Below are positions 1 to 8,764 of a stretch of DNA of 64,000 bases, in pieces. Positions within the stretch are counted from its first letter, which is position 1. Every line of letters begins with the position of its first letter. The stretch is from Thermoanaerobaculales bacterium. Lineage in GTDB: Bacteria > Acidobacteriota > Thermoanaerobaculia > Thermoanaerobaculales > Sulfomarinibacteraceae. The notes under the pieces were generated by a model, which had not been told where the DNA came from, searched no databases, and saw nothing but the letters and a program-made list of their open reading frames with translations. Where the stretch lies: positions 62,001-126,000 of the forward strand of contig DAOPQC010000007.1 of NCBI GenBank assembly GCA_035358815.1, written 5' to 3'. The translations under genes were made by a program, and so were the position numbers.

Positions 1-1940
1 TGCCCGGAACGATCCGCGGGTCGACGATGTGGTCACCGCTCCAGGCCTTGACGTTGTCCTCGAACACCTCGCCTGCGACGACGCCGCTCGCGCCGTCCCA
101 GGAGATCCGATAGCCGTGGTTGTAGCCGACCAGCAGGTCGGGCGCGTTGCCCTTGTAGGGCCCAACGTACAGCCGGTCGGTGTCCCATAGCTGGTTGATC
201 GCCACCGCGCCGCCGTCGCGCAGCCCGCCGAGCCGGCCGGCGAGCTCCTGCTTGAGGGCGTCGGCCTCCGCGGGCGGGACGATGCCGTGCGCCTCGCGGC
301 CCTCGAGATTGAGGAAGATGCCGACCAGCCCGACGGCGTAGGCCCTGGTCTTCGACCAGTCCACGGAGCGCAGCCACTGCTCGCGGCCGTCCGCACCCTC
401 CTTGAGGGCCAGGTAGCCGTTTCGGGCAAGCCACGCGTTGAGGTTGACGCCGCGCCGAAACGAGGTGCAGCCGTGGTCGGAGAGGACAATCAGCAGATCG
501 CCGTCGCCCAGCCGCGCCATCGCCCGGCCGACGATCTCGTCGTTGCGCCGGTACTGCCGCTCGATGGCGTCGCGGTACTCGCCGCCGTCAGCGTCACGTG
601 CCGCCGGGTGGCCGTCCTCGGTGTAGCGCCAGTACATGTGGTTGACCCGGTCGGCGGCGTCGAACACGGTCACCAGGGCGCCCTTGCGCAGCCGGTCGAG
701 CGCGGTGTGGAGCATCGCCTCACGCTCGGCATCGATGCCGGCGGTCTGGGTCCAGAAGGTGCGATCGTCGGTGACCTTCTCGTTGAGCGCCCACGTGTCC
801 TCGGCGAGGCCGAGGGTGGCGAAGGGCCCGATCTTCTTGCTCAGGTAGGCCGAGTAGTAGCCGGGGTGGGAGATCGGCATCGCCGGCTTCTCGGGCTCGA
901 TGTTGACCGGTGACACATAGAGCGAGCAATGCTCGCCGAGCTCGGTGACCATCATCCGGGCGAGGCCGCTGACCTTGATGCCGGCGATCGCTGGAAAGCG
1001 AAGGGTCACCCAGCCGCTGAGCTCGCCGGGAGCCAGCCGGACCACCTCGCCGTCGACCGATACCCGCGCGACTCCGGCGCGCCGGTCGATCTCGATCGAG
1101 ATCGGGAGCTCCATCGGCGGGCTGCCATCGAGGAAGGTGTTGTCGGGGCCCTGGATGGACCCGGTGAGGGCGTCGCCGGCGCGGGCCAGCGGCCGCCGGA
1201 TGCCGCCCTCCTGGAAGGCGGTCGAGTCAGGCCGCGTGGTGAAGAGCTGGAAGGTCCCCTGGGTGCCGAGCAGGTCCGGGATGCACATGGCCCCGAGCTG
1301 AGCGCCGTAGAAGCTGTCCGGCGGGAAGGTGATGGGCACCCGGATGATCGTGCTCCACACGTTGTGCTCGCCGAGGATGGTCCACCACGGCTTGGACTTG
1401 CGGAGCAGGCGGATGGCGGGGCGCGCGAGCGGAATGCGCAGCTTGCCGAGCTTGAGCACCCGGTCGACCGAGCCGATGTGGGTCGACGACAGCCGCGGCA
1501 GGTAGGTCCTGGGATCGCGGTCGAGGAAGTCGAAGATGTTGTGGCGGCCAGGGTTGGTGCCGGTCGTGAAGCTCGACCACGCGACCGGGGTGACCGACGG
1601 GAAGGTGGTGCGCAGGCGCCGGTAGCCGCCCCGCTCGGCGAGCTTGGAGAAGCTCGGGAGCCTGCCCTCGGCCATCATCCGCTCGGTGATGGCCGCGTCC
1701 TGGCCGTCGAAGCCGATGAAGATCAGCCGCCGCACCAGCGGCTCGGTGCGGGCGCGGCGGCGGATGATGCGCCACACGGTGCGGAACGGCCACGCGAGCA
1801 GCGCGAAGCCGGCGATCAGGGTGGTCGCGAACAGGACCGCGAAGGAGCCTAGCACCGCGAACCCGGCGCCCGGGCCGATGTAGGCGTCGGCCGGCGTCGC
1901 GGCGGCGATGACGGCGACCAGCCCGGTCACCACGGCCATC
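1..1940 (-). CDS. Membrane-anchored type I phosphodiesterase / alkaline-phosphatase-superfamily protein (3' end outside window)
   Basis: About 646 codons are visible, and the frame is still open at the left edge. The N-terminus has a signal-like hydrophobic stretch, then YIGPGAG and a second hydrophobic segment (about residues 27-48) ending in an Arg-rich stop. The catalytic domain begins near residue 69 with the metal-site motif FIGFDGQD. TFPSVTPVAWSS carries the likely Thr/Ser nucleophile, and FDAADRVNHMYW and LSDHGC supply further Asp/His metal ligands. Family knowledge: such enzymes hydrolyse phosphodiesters or transfer phospho-groups, usually facing the periplasm. The substrate cannot be read from sequence. 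The ATG at 1940 follows TGAGGCGG. A sigma70-like promoter lies about 100 bases upstream. A sulfotransferase is divergently placed. Confidence 0.85.
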
Positions 1941-2041
1941 CGCCGCCTCACTGTCGCCGCTCGCTCCGTCACTCGCCGTCCCTCCAACCTGGTTCCGGGG
2001 ATCCTGTCCGGCCGCTCGCGACAGGCGGCCAGCGGGCGTGT

Positions 2042-2070
2042 AGTATAGGCGCGGGCCGCCACCGTGGCAA
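2042..2070 (-). promoter_or_regulatory. sigma70-type promoter for the phosphodiesterase gene
   Basis: On the minus strand TTGCCA (2070-2065) is separated by exactly 17 bases from TATACT (2047-2042). That matches five of six consensus bases in each box and stands out in this GC-rich background. It would start a leader of about 95 bases before the ATG at 1940. Confidence 0.6.
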
Positions 2071-2155
2071 GGCTGGCGACCCCGTCGCGGACCAGGAAAC
2101 GTCGATTCTCGAAACGGTTACGAGTCTGCGCGGGACTCGTTGGAGGCGGTCGGGC

Positions 2156-2797
2156 ATGTCCAAGCTGGGAAGGCTCGTGCGGCGCATCAGGAGCGGGGCC
2201 CCGGTGATCGTGGTGTCCGGGCTGCCGCGCTCCGGTACCTCGATGACGATGAAGATGCTCGAGGCGGGCGGCCTCCAGCCGGTGACCGACCAGGTGCGGT
2301 CGGCTGACGAGGACAACCCGCGGGGCTACTTCGAGGACGAACGGGTCAAGGACCTCGCCCAGATGGAGGATCGGAGCTGGCTGCGGGCGGCCCGCGGCAA
2401 GGTCATCAAGGTCATCTCCTCGCTCCTGCAGCACCTCCCCGAGGACAACTACTACAAGGTCATCTTCATGCGGCGCAACCTGCGCGAGGTGCTGGCGTCG
2501 CAGGCCAAGATGCTCGACCGCAGGGGCGAGGCGGCGCAGACCAGCGACGACGAGCTGATCCAGCTCTTCGAAAGCCACCTCGGGAAGGTGGAGTTCCAGC
2601 TCCGCTTCAGGCCGTGGTTCGACGTCCTCTACGTCGATCACCGCTCGGTGCTCCAGGACCCGGCCGGCGCGGCGCGGCGAATCAACGACTTTCTCGGCGG
2701 CCGGCTCGACGAGCGCCGGATGGCCGAGGCGGTGGACCCCAACCTGTACCGCAACCGCGCCGAGGACCTCGAGGCGGCGAAGCGATCGGGGTCCTGA
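2156..2797 (+). CDS. Sulfotransferase-family P-loop protein
   Basis: A 213-residue protein. The PAPS-binding loop is visible as SGLPRSGTSMTMKM (residues 21-34). The second nucleotide-binding element is RRNLREVLASQ at about 105-115, with the Arg and Ser expected for 3'-phosphate binding. The length suits small bacterial sulfotransferase-like proteins. Known role of the family: transfer of sulfate from PAPS to a hydroxyl or amine; the acceptor here is unknown. There is no signal peptide, so it is probably cytosolic. The ATG follows TGGAGGCGG. It is divergent from the membrane phosphodiesterase, and two sulfatase-like genes occur 13-19 kb away. Confidence 0.8.
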   Translation: MSKLGRLVRRIRSGAPVIVVSGLPRSGTSMTMKMLEAGGLQPVTDQVRSADEDNPRGYFEDERVKDLAQMEDRSWLRAARGKVIKVISSLLQHLPEDNYYKVIFMRRNLREVLASQAKMLDRRGEAAQTSDDELIQLFESHLGKVEFQLRFRPWFDVLYVDHRSVLQDPAGAARRINDFLGGRLDERRMAEAVDPNLYRNRAEDLEAAKRSGS

Positions 2798-2880
2798 CGC
2801 GGCTCGCATTCTTCAGGGCCGGCACTCGGGAAGGGGGCGGGACGCCGGTCCCGGTAACACCCGGCCCTCCCAGCCGAACG

Positions 2881-3014
2881 GAACCGCGGAGGTCGCAGAG
2901 GCCGCAGAGGCCATCGCGGACAAGGTCATTTGACTGTGCTCCGCGTTCTCTGCGCTCTCCGCGGTGTGACTGAAGAGCCGCCGACACATCGGCATGCCAG
3001 GGCGCGGGGACGGG
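2881..3014. repeat. 134-bp direct repeat, copy 1 (imperfect hairpin)
   Basis: Nearly identical to 3200-3333, at an offset of exactly 319 bases. Within each copy, the arm starting ACCGCGGAGGTCGCAGAGG is largely complementary to the later arm ending CTCTGCGCTCTCCGCGGT. Each unit can therefore fold into a long imperfect hairpin. It resembles the dispersed CGCAGAGG-type intergenic hairpins of many high-GC environmental genomes. Confidence 0.85.
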
Positions 3015-3150
3015 AACGGGAACGGGGACGGGAACGGGGAGGGGTGGTCCACTGCCGCACTGTCCGACGGTGCATCCGGGCGCGGAAGCGGAAGCGGGCG
3101 CGGGCACGGGGACAGAGGCGGGCACAGGCCGGGCACGGGCGGGGAAGCCC
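3002..3150. repeat. G-rich hexamer tract (GGGAAC / GCGGAA type)
   Basis: Consecutive GGGAAC, GGGGAC and GGGCAC units, then GCGGAAGC units. Runs of three or more G at 3-base spacing make it G-quadruplex-capable. The same composition recurs at 3321-3374, 10376-10477, 15150-15210, 24570-24690 and 62882-62975. Confidence 0.8.
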
Positions 3151-3199
3151 GTCGTGACTCTCCCTGGACCTGGGACCTGCGGAATTCACCCCCGTCATT

Positions 3200-3333
3200 G
3201 AACCGCGGAGGTCGCAGAGGCCGCAGAGGCCATCGCGGACAAGGTCATTTGACTGTGCTCCGCGTTCTCTGCGCTCTCCGCGGTGTGACTGAAGAGCCGC
3301 CGACACATCGGCATGCCAGGGCGCGGGGACGGG
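3200..3333. repeat. 134-bp direct repeat, copy 2 (imperfect hairpin)
   Basis: Second copy of the 2881-3014 unit. Like copy 1, it leads directly into a GGGAAC hexamer tract, so repeat plus tract appear to have been duplicated together. Confidence 0.85.
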
Positions 3334-3460
3334 CACGGGAACGGGAACGGGGACGGGAACGGGAACGGGCGGGCCCCATCCCCCAACCCCCAGCCACTAT
3401 CCCCTGGAAGGGTGGGGGCCCTATCCCCCAGATCCCAGATCCTAGCCCCTGGTCGGGCGG
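3321..3460. repeat. GGGAAC hexamer tract followed by GATCCCA module
   Basis: Hexamers of GGGAAC, GGGGAC and GGGCAC type run to about 3374. C-rich sequence follows, then CCCCAGATCCCAGATCCTA and CCCCTGGTCGGG. The GATCCCAGATCCTA unit recurs at about 27898-27936 and 62978-63017. The tract ends at the 3' end of the Lrp-type gene. Confidence 0.75.
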
Positions 3461-3927
3461 GGGGCGGGGAGCGTCCAGCTCGGCATGTGCTCGAAGATGA
3501 GCCGGGTCTCGATGCGGTCGACCTCGGGGCGGGTGGTGAAGGCGTCGAGCGCAAGGTCGCGCAGGTGGTGGGCGTCGCGCACCGCGACGTGGACCAGGAA
3601 GTCGTCGCCGCCGGAGACGTGGAACACGCCGAGGACCTGGGGCAGGCCCAGCGCGTACGCTCGGAACGAGTCAACGAGCTCCCGCGAGTGCTCGCGCATG
3701 CGGACCGCGATCATTGCCTGCATGCCCATGTCGAGGGGCGCGAGGTCGATGTCGGCGTGGAAGCCCCGCAGCACGCCCAGCTCGACCAGGCGCCGCACCC
3801 GCTCGAGGCAGGTCGACGGCGCCAGCCCCACCGTGTCGGCGAGCCGCTTGTTGGAGATGCGGGCATTCCTGCGCAGGGCCACCAGGATCGCCACGTCGAA
3901 CTGATCGAGATCGTCACCGGCGCGCAT
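3442..3927 (-). CDS. Lrp/AsnC-family transcriptional regulator
   Basis: A 161-residue protein, the usual length for the family. The N-terminal winged helix-turn-helix spans about residues 8-60 (LDQFDVAILVALRRNARIS through TVGLAPSTCLERVRRL). The C-terminal RAM/ligand-sensing domain spans about 68-150, with the typical GVFHVSGGDDFLVHV segment. Members bind amino acids and control amino-acid transport and metabolism genes. It lies 65 bases downstream of an APC permease gene on the same strand, so it probably closes the MFS-APC-regulator operon and may control it. The start is placed at MRAGDDLDQFD; the frame stays open upstream but overlaps the permease. Confidence 0.9.
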   Translation of the reverse strand: MRAGDDLDQFDVAILVALRRNARISNKRLADTVGLAPSTCLERVRRLVELGVLRGFHADIDLAPLDMGMQAMIAVRMREHSRELVDSFRAYALGLPQVLGVFHVSGGDDFLVHVAVRDAHHLRDLALDAFTTRPEVDRIETRLIFEHMPSWTLPAPRPTRG

Positions 3928-3992
3928 GGCGGGATTGTAAGCGAACGCCGGCGCCGCGACGATCCTCGCACGAGCCGGTGGGCGGACGAGGT

Positions 3993-5552
3993 TCAGCCGG
4001 CTGCGGCGGGCGGCGCTGGAGGCCGAGAGAACCTCCGCCACAGGAGGTAGGCCGGGATGCCGCTGAGGACGATGGCAAGCCCCGGCCAGGTGGTCTCGGT
4101 CTTGTAGAGGAGCAGGACAACCGCGATTGCCGATGCTACGACGATGTAGAGCGCCGGCAGCAGCGGGTAGCCGAAGGCGCGGTACGGGCGCTCGGCGTCG
4201 GGCCGCCGGCGGCGCAGGATGAACAGGCCGACCAGGGTCAGCACGTAGAAGATCAGCACCGAGAAGATGACGTAGTCCAAGAGGTTCGAGTAGACGTTGC
4301 CGTAGCGCTGGAGGCCGGTGGCTGGATCGATCAGCGGCGCTCCGGCGGCGTCGTACAGGCGGGTGCGCGGCAGAATGAGAAGGCACGCCCAGAGGCCCTG
4401 GAGGACCAGGCTGACCGCGGGCACCCGGAAACGGTTGAGGGCCCCGGTGGCGCTGAAGAACAGGCCGTCGCGGGCCATGGCATAGGTGACGCGCGCCCCG
4501 GCCAGGATCATGCCGTTGCTGCAGCCGAAGGTCGAGATGACGATCGCAACCGCCATGATCGAAGCTCCGGCGCCGCCGAAGATGGTCTGCAGGGCGGCGG
4601 TGGCCACCCGGTCGTCCGGGGCGCCCTGGATGGCCGGCATCGGCAGCGTCACCAGGTAGGCCACGTTGACCAGGAGGTAGAGGACGACGACCAGGGCGCA
4701 GCCGGCGGCCATGGCGAGCGGGATGGTGCGCCGCGGGTCTCTGACCTCGCCGGCCGCGAAGGTGATGTTGTTCCAGGCATCGGTCGAGAACAGCGAGCCC
4801 ACTTGGGCCACGCACATCGCGATGAGCAGACCGAACATCCCCGCGGTCGCGGCGGTGGCCGGGACCACGGGCAGCTCAGGCTGGATGCTGACGACCTCGG
4901 CAGGGGTGAAGGGGTGGGCGAAGTTGGCCTTGATCACGCCGCTCGAAGCGCCCGCGATGATCCCGACCAGGACGAGCGCGGCCAGCGACAGGATCTTGGT
5001 CGAGGTGAAGACGTTCTGGATCATCCGGCCGACCGCGAGGCCGCGGGTGTTGATGAGGGTCAGCAGCAGGAGCAGCGCGATGCCGACCAGCTGCTGAGTC
5101 GACAGGCTCAACGCGTAGCTCGAGGAAATGTCGATCGGCTCGATGATCCAGGCGGTCGGCGAGACCGAGGGCACCAGCACGCCGAGGTACCGCGAGAAGG
5201 CGACGGCCACCGCGGCGATGGTCCCGGTCTGGATCACCAGGAACAGCGTCCAGCCGTAGAGGAAGCCCCAGAACGGGGAGTAGGCCTCGCGCAGGAAGAC
5301 GTACTGGCCGCCGGCCTCCGGCATCATCGCCGCGAGCTCGCCGTAGGACAGCGCCGCGATCACCGTCAAGGCGCCGGTGACGATCCAACCCACCAGCAGC
5401 CACCCGCTGGAGCCGACCTGGCGCGCGATGTCGGCGGTGACGATGAAGATCCCGGAGCCGATCATCGATCCCGCCACCACCATGGTGGCGTCGAAGAGCC
5501 CCAACCCGCGGACGAAGCCTTGCTGCCCGCCGGACCTGCCGCCTCCGCTCAT
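3993..5552 (-). CDS. APC-superfamily amino-acid permease
   Basis: A 519-residue polytopic protein with about 12 hydrophobic segments. The first helix has the family signature AGSMIGSGIF (residues 27-36), which in APC transporters contacts the substrate's amino and carboxyl groups. YGELAAMMPEAGGQYVFLRE in helix 2 is also typical. Likely role: proton-coupled uptake or exchange of an amino acid across the inner membrane; the substrate is not predictable. The ATG follows GGAGGCGGGG and lies 14 bases after the MFS stop, so the two are co-transcribed. Confidence 0.9.
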   Translation of the reverse strand: MSGGGRSGGQQGFVRGLGLFDATMVVAGSMIGSGIFIVTADIARQVGSSGWLLVGWIVTGALTVIAALSYGELAAMMPEAGGQYVFLREAYSPFWGFLYGWTLFLVIQTGTIAAVAVAFSRYLGVLVPSVSPTAWIIEPIDISSSYALSLSTQQLVGIALLLLLTLINTRGLAVGRMIQNVFTSTKILSLAALVLVGIIAGASSGVIKANFAHPFTPAEVVSIQPELPVVPATAATAGMFGLLIAMCVAQVGSLFSTDAWNNITFAAGEVRDPRRTIPLAMAAGCALVVVLYLLVNVAYLVTLPMPAIQGAPDDRVATAALQTIFGGAGASIMAVAIVISTFGCSNGMILAGARVTYAMARDGLFFSATGALNRFRVPAVSLVLQGLWACLLILPRTRLYDAAGAPLIDPATGLQRYGNVYSNLLDYVIFSVLIFYVLTLVGLFILRRRRPDAERPYRAFGYPLLPALYIVVASAIAVVLLLYKTETTWPGLAIVLSGIPAYLLWRRFSRPPAPPAAAG

Positions 5553-5566
5553 CCCCGCCTCCGTCC

Positions 5567-6853
5567 TCACGGTTCCGCGATGATCTTGGTGCCCTTGGTC
5601 TCGGGGAGCAGCCACACCCAGGCGCCGGTGAACAGGGCGAAGAACGCGGCCAGCGAGATCCCGCCGCCCAGCCCGTACCGGCCCGCGACCTGGGTGATGA
5701 TGAGCGGCGTGAAGAACTGCACGCCGCGCGCCAGGTTGAACGCGGTGCCCATGGCGGTGTTGCGGACCTTGGTGGGGAAGATCTCGGAGAAGATCGGGCC
5801 GTAGCCCGAGAAGTTGCCGGTGCCGAACCCGACCATGAACATGAAGACCAGGGTCAGGGCCGGCCACACCGCGATGCTGCCCCAGAACCAGGTGATGGCG
5901 AGCAGCCCGACCGCCCACACCACGGAGAAGGCGGTGTAGGCGACCCGCCGCCCCCGCCAGTCCGCGACGACGCCGAACGACAGGTAGCCGAGCAGGCCGC
6001 CGGCCTGGGTGACGAGCATCCACAGGCCAGAGCGCGGCATTGACGAGCCGAGCTGGTCATAGAGGTACTTGGGCAGCCAGGTGTAGGTGAACCAGTAGGC
6101 CGACATGTCGGTCACCGCGAGCACCAGGCCGAGCAGGAACACCCGGCGGAGGCTCGGGACGACCAGCAGCTCCCTGATGTGCCCCTTCTCGGGTGAGTCC
6201 TGCCGCTGCCGCCGCTCCTGCCACACGTCGGACTCCGGCATTTGCCGGCGGATCACCAGCACCAGCAGGGCGGGAAGTAGCGACAGGAAGAAGCACCCCC
6301 GCCAGCCCCACTCCTCGCCGAAGCGCGCGGCCAGGGCGGGCTCGACGAAGCCGCCCACCACCGCCGCCAGGGCGACCCCGACCGGCGCGCCGGTCTGCAT
6401 CACGGCGGCGAAGCGCGCGCGCATCCGGGCCGGGAAGGTCTCGCCGACCAGCGTCTGCCCGGTCGCCCACTCGCCGCCGACCCCGAGCCCGGTCACGATG
6501 CGGAAGACCAGCAGCCACAGCGCTCCCTGGGCGAAGCCGCACAGGAAGGTGCCCAGGGAGTAGACGAGGATGGTCCACGACAGGACCACCTTCCTGCCGT
6601 AGCGGTCGGCCAGGTTGCCGAAGACGATGCCGCCGAGCGCGGTCGCCGCCAGCGACGCGCCGAGGAGCAGCGACAGGGAGGTGGCGTCGAGGCCGAGGGT
6701 CTTCCTGATCGGGACCAGGAGGAAGGAGAACATCATCAGGTCGTAGAAGTCGAAGACCCAGCCGGCCCACGACATGCCGAGGATGGTGAAGTGACGGCGG
6801 TCGGGTCGCTCGCACTCGTTGAGGAAGCGCGCGGAGCCGGTGTCGGTGCCCAT
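5567..6853 (-). CDS. MFS transporter, metabolite:proton symporter type
   Basis: A 428-residue protein with about 12 transmembrane segments. The cytoplasmic loop signature is NLADRYGRK (residues 80-88). The central GLGVGGEWATGQ motif and the FDFYDLMMF first helix fit the metabolite:H+ symporter or aromatic-acid transporter group. The ATG at 6853 (MGTDTGSARF) follows GGGGGAGAAG; a longer in-frame N-terminus exists but is not family-like. First gene of an apparent MFS-APC-Lrp operon. The intergenic region to the divergent APC gene at 6974 is only 120 bases and should hold both promoters. Confidence 0.9.
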   Translation of the reverse strand: MGTDTGSARFLNECERPDRRHFTILGMSWAGWVFDFYDLMMFSFLLVPIRKTLGLDATSLSLLLGASLAATALGGIVFGNLADRYGRKVVLSWTILVYSLGTFLCGFAQGALWLLVFRIVTGLGVGGEWATGQTLVGETFPARMRARFAAVMQTGAPVGVALAAVVGGFVEPALAARFGEEWGWRGCFFLSLLPALLVLVIRRQMPESDVWQERRQRQDSPEKGHIRELLVVPSLRRVFLLGLVLAVTDMSAYWFTYTWLPKYLYDQLGSSMPRSGLWMLVTQAGGLLGYLSFGVVADWRGRRVAYTAFSVVWAVGLLAITWFWGSIAVWPALTLVFMFMVGFGTGNFSGYGPIFSEIFPTKVRNTAMGTAFNLARGVQFFTPLIITQVAGRYGLGGGISLAAFFALFTGAWVWLLPETKGTKIIAEP

Positions 6854-6973
6854 CTTCTCCCCCGGAGGCCCGGCCGATTCTCTCACAGCAGTGGCCGCGC
6901 CGTGCCCGGCCGACCTGGCTGATCTCAATTCTCGGCTTGTGTCGGATCTGGTTTGCCGTCAGAATAGCTGACC

Positions 6974-8485
6974 ATGAAACAGCTCTTCGCCCGCAAGTCG
7001 CTCGCGGTGCTCTACGAGGAGATGGCCGGCGAGAACCGCCTGCGCCGGATCCTCGGGCCCGTTCAACTGACCAGCCTCGGCGTCGGCTGCATCATCGGCA
7101 CCGGCATCTTCGTGCTGACCGGGATCGCGGCGCACGACAAGGCCGGGCCGGCGCTGATGCTGTCGTTTGCCGTGTCCGGCTTGGCCTGCATCTTCGCCGC
7201 GCTCTGCTATGCGGAGTTCGCGTCGATGATCCCGGTGGCGGGCTCGGCCTACACCTACGCCTACGCCACCCTCGGCGAGCTGCTGGCGTGGGTCATCGGA
7301 TGGGACCTCATCCTCGAGTACGGCGTCGCCTCGGCCACGGTGGCCCACGGCTGGTCCCACTACTTCCAGGACTTCATCGGCATGTTCGGCGTCGTCTTGC
7401 CGAAGGCACTGACGATCGCGCCGTTCGACTTCGACACGACGGCCGGCGAGTACGTGAGGACGGGCTCGGTCTTCGACCTGCCGGCGATCGTGATCGCGAT
7501 CATCGTGACTGCGATCCTGGTCAAGGGCATCCGGGAGAGCGCCACGTTCAACGCCACCATGGTGGGGATTAAGGTCGTCATCGTGCTGTTCGTGATCGCG
7601 CTGGGCGCGTTCTACGTCGACCCGGCCAACTGGAAGCCGTTCGCGCCGTACGGCTACACCGGCGTGGCGCTGTTCGGCAAGACCGTGCTCGGGCAGCACG
7701 GCGCCGGCGGTGCGCCGCTCGGCATGCTCGCCGGGGCGGCAGTGATCTTCTTCGCGTACATCGGCTTCGACTCGGTGTCGACGCACGCCGAGGAGGCCAA
7801 GCGCCCGCAGCGCGACGTGCCGATCGGCATCATCGCCTCGCTGCTGATCTGCACCGTGCTCTACATCGCGGTCGCGGCGGTGCTGACCGGGATGGTGCCG
7901 TACAACGAGATCGACCTCGACGCCCCGGTCTCGAACGCGTTCGCGCGGGTCGGGCTGCCGTGGGCGCAGTTCATCATCTCGCTCGGCGCCCTCGCCGGCA
8001 TCACGTCGGTGCTGCTCGTGCTCATGCTGAGCCAGCCTCGGGTGATGCTGGCGATGGCCCGCGACCGGCTGCTGCCGCCGAGCTTCTTCGGGGCGGTGCA
8101 CCCGCGCTTCCGCACGCCGTGGAAGTCGACCATGCTGACCGGCGGGTTGGTGGCGCTGGTGGCGGCGCTGCTGCCGCTGCGCCTCCTCGCCGAGCTCGTC
8201 AACATCGGCACGCTGCTCGCGTTCGTGATCGTCTGCGCCGCGGTGCTGATCATGCGGATCACGCACCCGGAAGCGGAGCGGCCGTTCCGCGTGTGGGGAG
8301 CGCCATTCGTGCCCGCGGCGGGCATCGCCCTGTGCCTGCTGCTGATGTTCTCGCTGCCGTCGGAGAACTGGCTGCGGCTCGCGGTGTGGCTGCTGGTCGG
8401 CTTCGCGATCTACTTCGGCTACGGCTACCGCCACAGCGCGCTGCACCCGGCCAACGCGCGCAAGGACCAGGACGCCGCGCAGTAG
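6974..8485 (+). CDS. APC-superfamily permease, cationic amino-acid transporter-like
   Basis: A 503-residue protein with 12 or more hydrophobic segments. LGVGCIIGTGIFVLTG (residues 35-50) is the first-helix APC signature, and YAEFASMIPVAGSAYTYAYA marks helices 2-3. The overall pattern, including FFAYIGFDSVSTHAEEAKRP in the middle, matches the CAT/YfnA-like subgroup. Expected role: inner-membrane amino-acid uptake. It is divergent from the MFS-APC-Lrp set. A -10-like CAGAAT (6960-6965), with TTGTGT 16 bases before it, sits immediately upstream of the ATG, suggesting a very short or absent leader. Confidence 0.92.
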   Translation: MKQLFARKSLAVLYEEMAGENRLRRILGPVQLTSLGVGCIIGTGIFVLTGIAAHDKAGPALMLSFAVSGLACIFAALCYAEFASMIPVAGSAYTYAYATLGELLAWVIGWDLILEYGVASATVAHGWSHYFQDFIGMFGVVLPKALTIAPFDFDTTAGEYVRTGSVFDLPAIVIAIIVTAILVKGIRESATFNATMVGIKVVIVLFVIALGAFYVDPANWKPFAPYGYTGVALFGKTVLGQHGAGGAPLGMLAGAAVIFFAYIGFDSVSTHAEEAKRPQRDVPIGIIASLLICTVLYIAVAAVLTGMVPYNEIDLDAPVSNAFARVGLPWAQFIISLGALAGITSVLLVLMLSQPRVMLAMARDRLLPPSFFGAVHPRFRTPWKSTMLTGGLVALVAALLPLRLLAELVNIGTLLAFVIVCAAVLIMRITHPEAERPFRVWGAPFVPAAGIALCLLLMFSLPSENWLRLAVWLLVGFAIYFGYGYRHSALHPANARKDQDAAQ

Positions 8486-8649
8486 GGCGCGGGCCGTCGG
8501 CTCAGGCGGAGACGATGGCGAGGCCGATCGTCCCGGCATGACGGCCGAGCGCCGTGCGGATGGCCTCCTGCCGGTCGTGCTCCTTGCACGCTTCGGAGGT
8601 CGGCTCGTGGCGCCGAGGGAGCACGCGCAACCGGCCGGTCCGGCGCCCC

Positions 8650-8669
8650 GCAGCCGTGGACACGGCTGC
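8650..8669. repeat. Perfect 20-bp inverted repeat
   Basis: GCAGCCGTG and CACGGCTGC arms (9 bp) flank a 2-base centre, between the permease stop and the subtilase start. No T-run follows, so it could be an operator or an RNA hairpin rather than a terminator. Confidence 0.5.
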
Positions 8670-8764
8670 GATCCCGGCGTAGGATGCGGCCCTGGATCAC
8701 CGATGAAGTCCAAGACGAGCGACAGGCGATGACGCCGCCGGCCGCGGAGCCGTGGGGGGGCATC

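Larger units (their letters stand above)
2798..3441. other. Repeat-rich intergenic spacer
   Basis: This 644-base spacer holds no credible gene. It contains two copies of a 134-base direct repeat, two G-rich hexamer tracts and a GATCCCA module (listed separately). The G-run asymmetry and low complexity explain the open frames seen on both strands. Confidence 0.7.

Noticed and set aside
3002..3374. Possible CRISPR array from regular short repeats
   Set aside because: Units are 6 bases with no unique spacers and no cas genes. This is low-complexity sequence.
8538..8732. Small frame between the permease and subtilase genes
   Set aside because: No ribosome site, no motif, and codon use unlike the neighbours. 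A 20-bp palindrome lies inside it.
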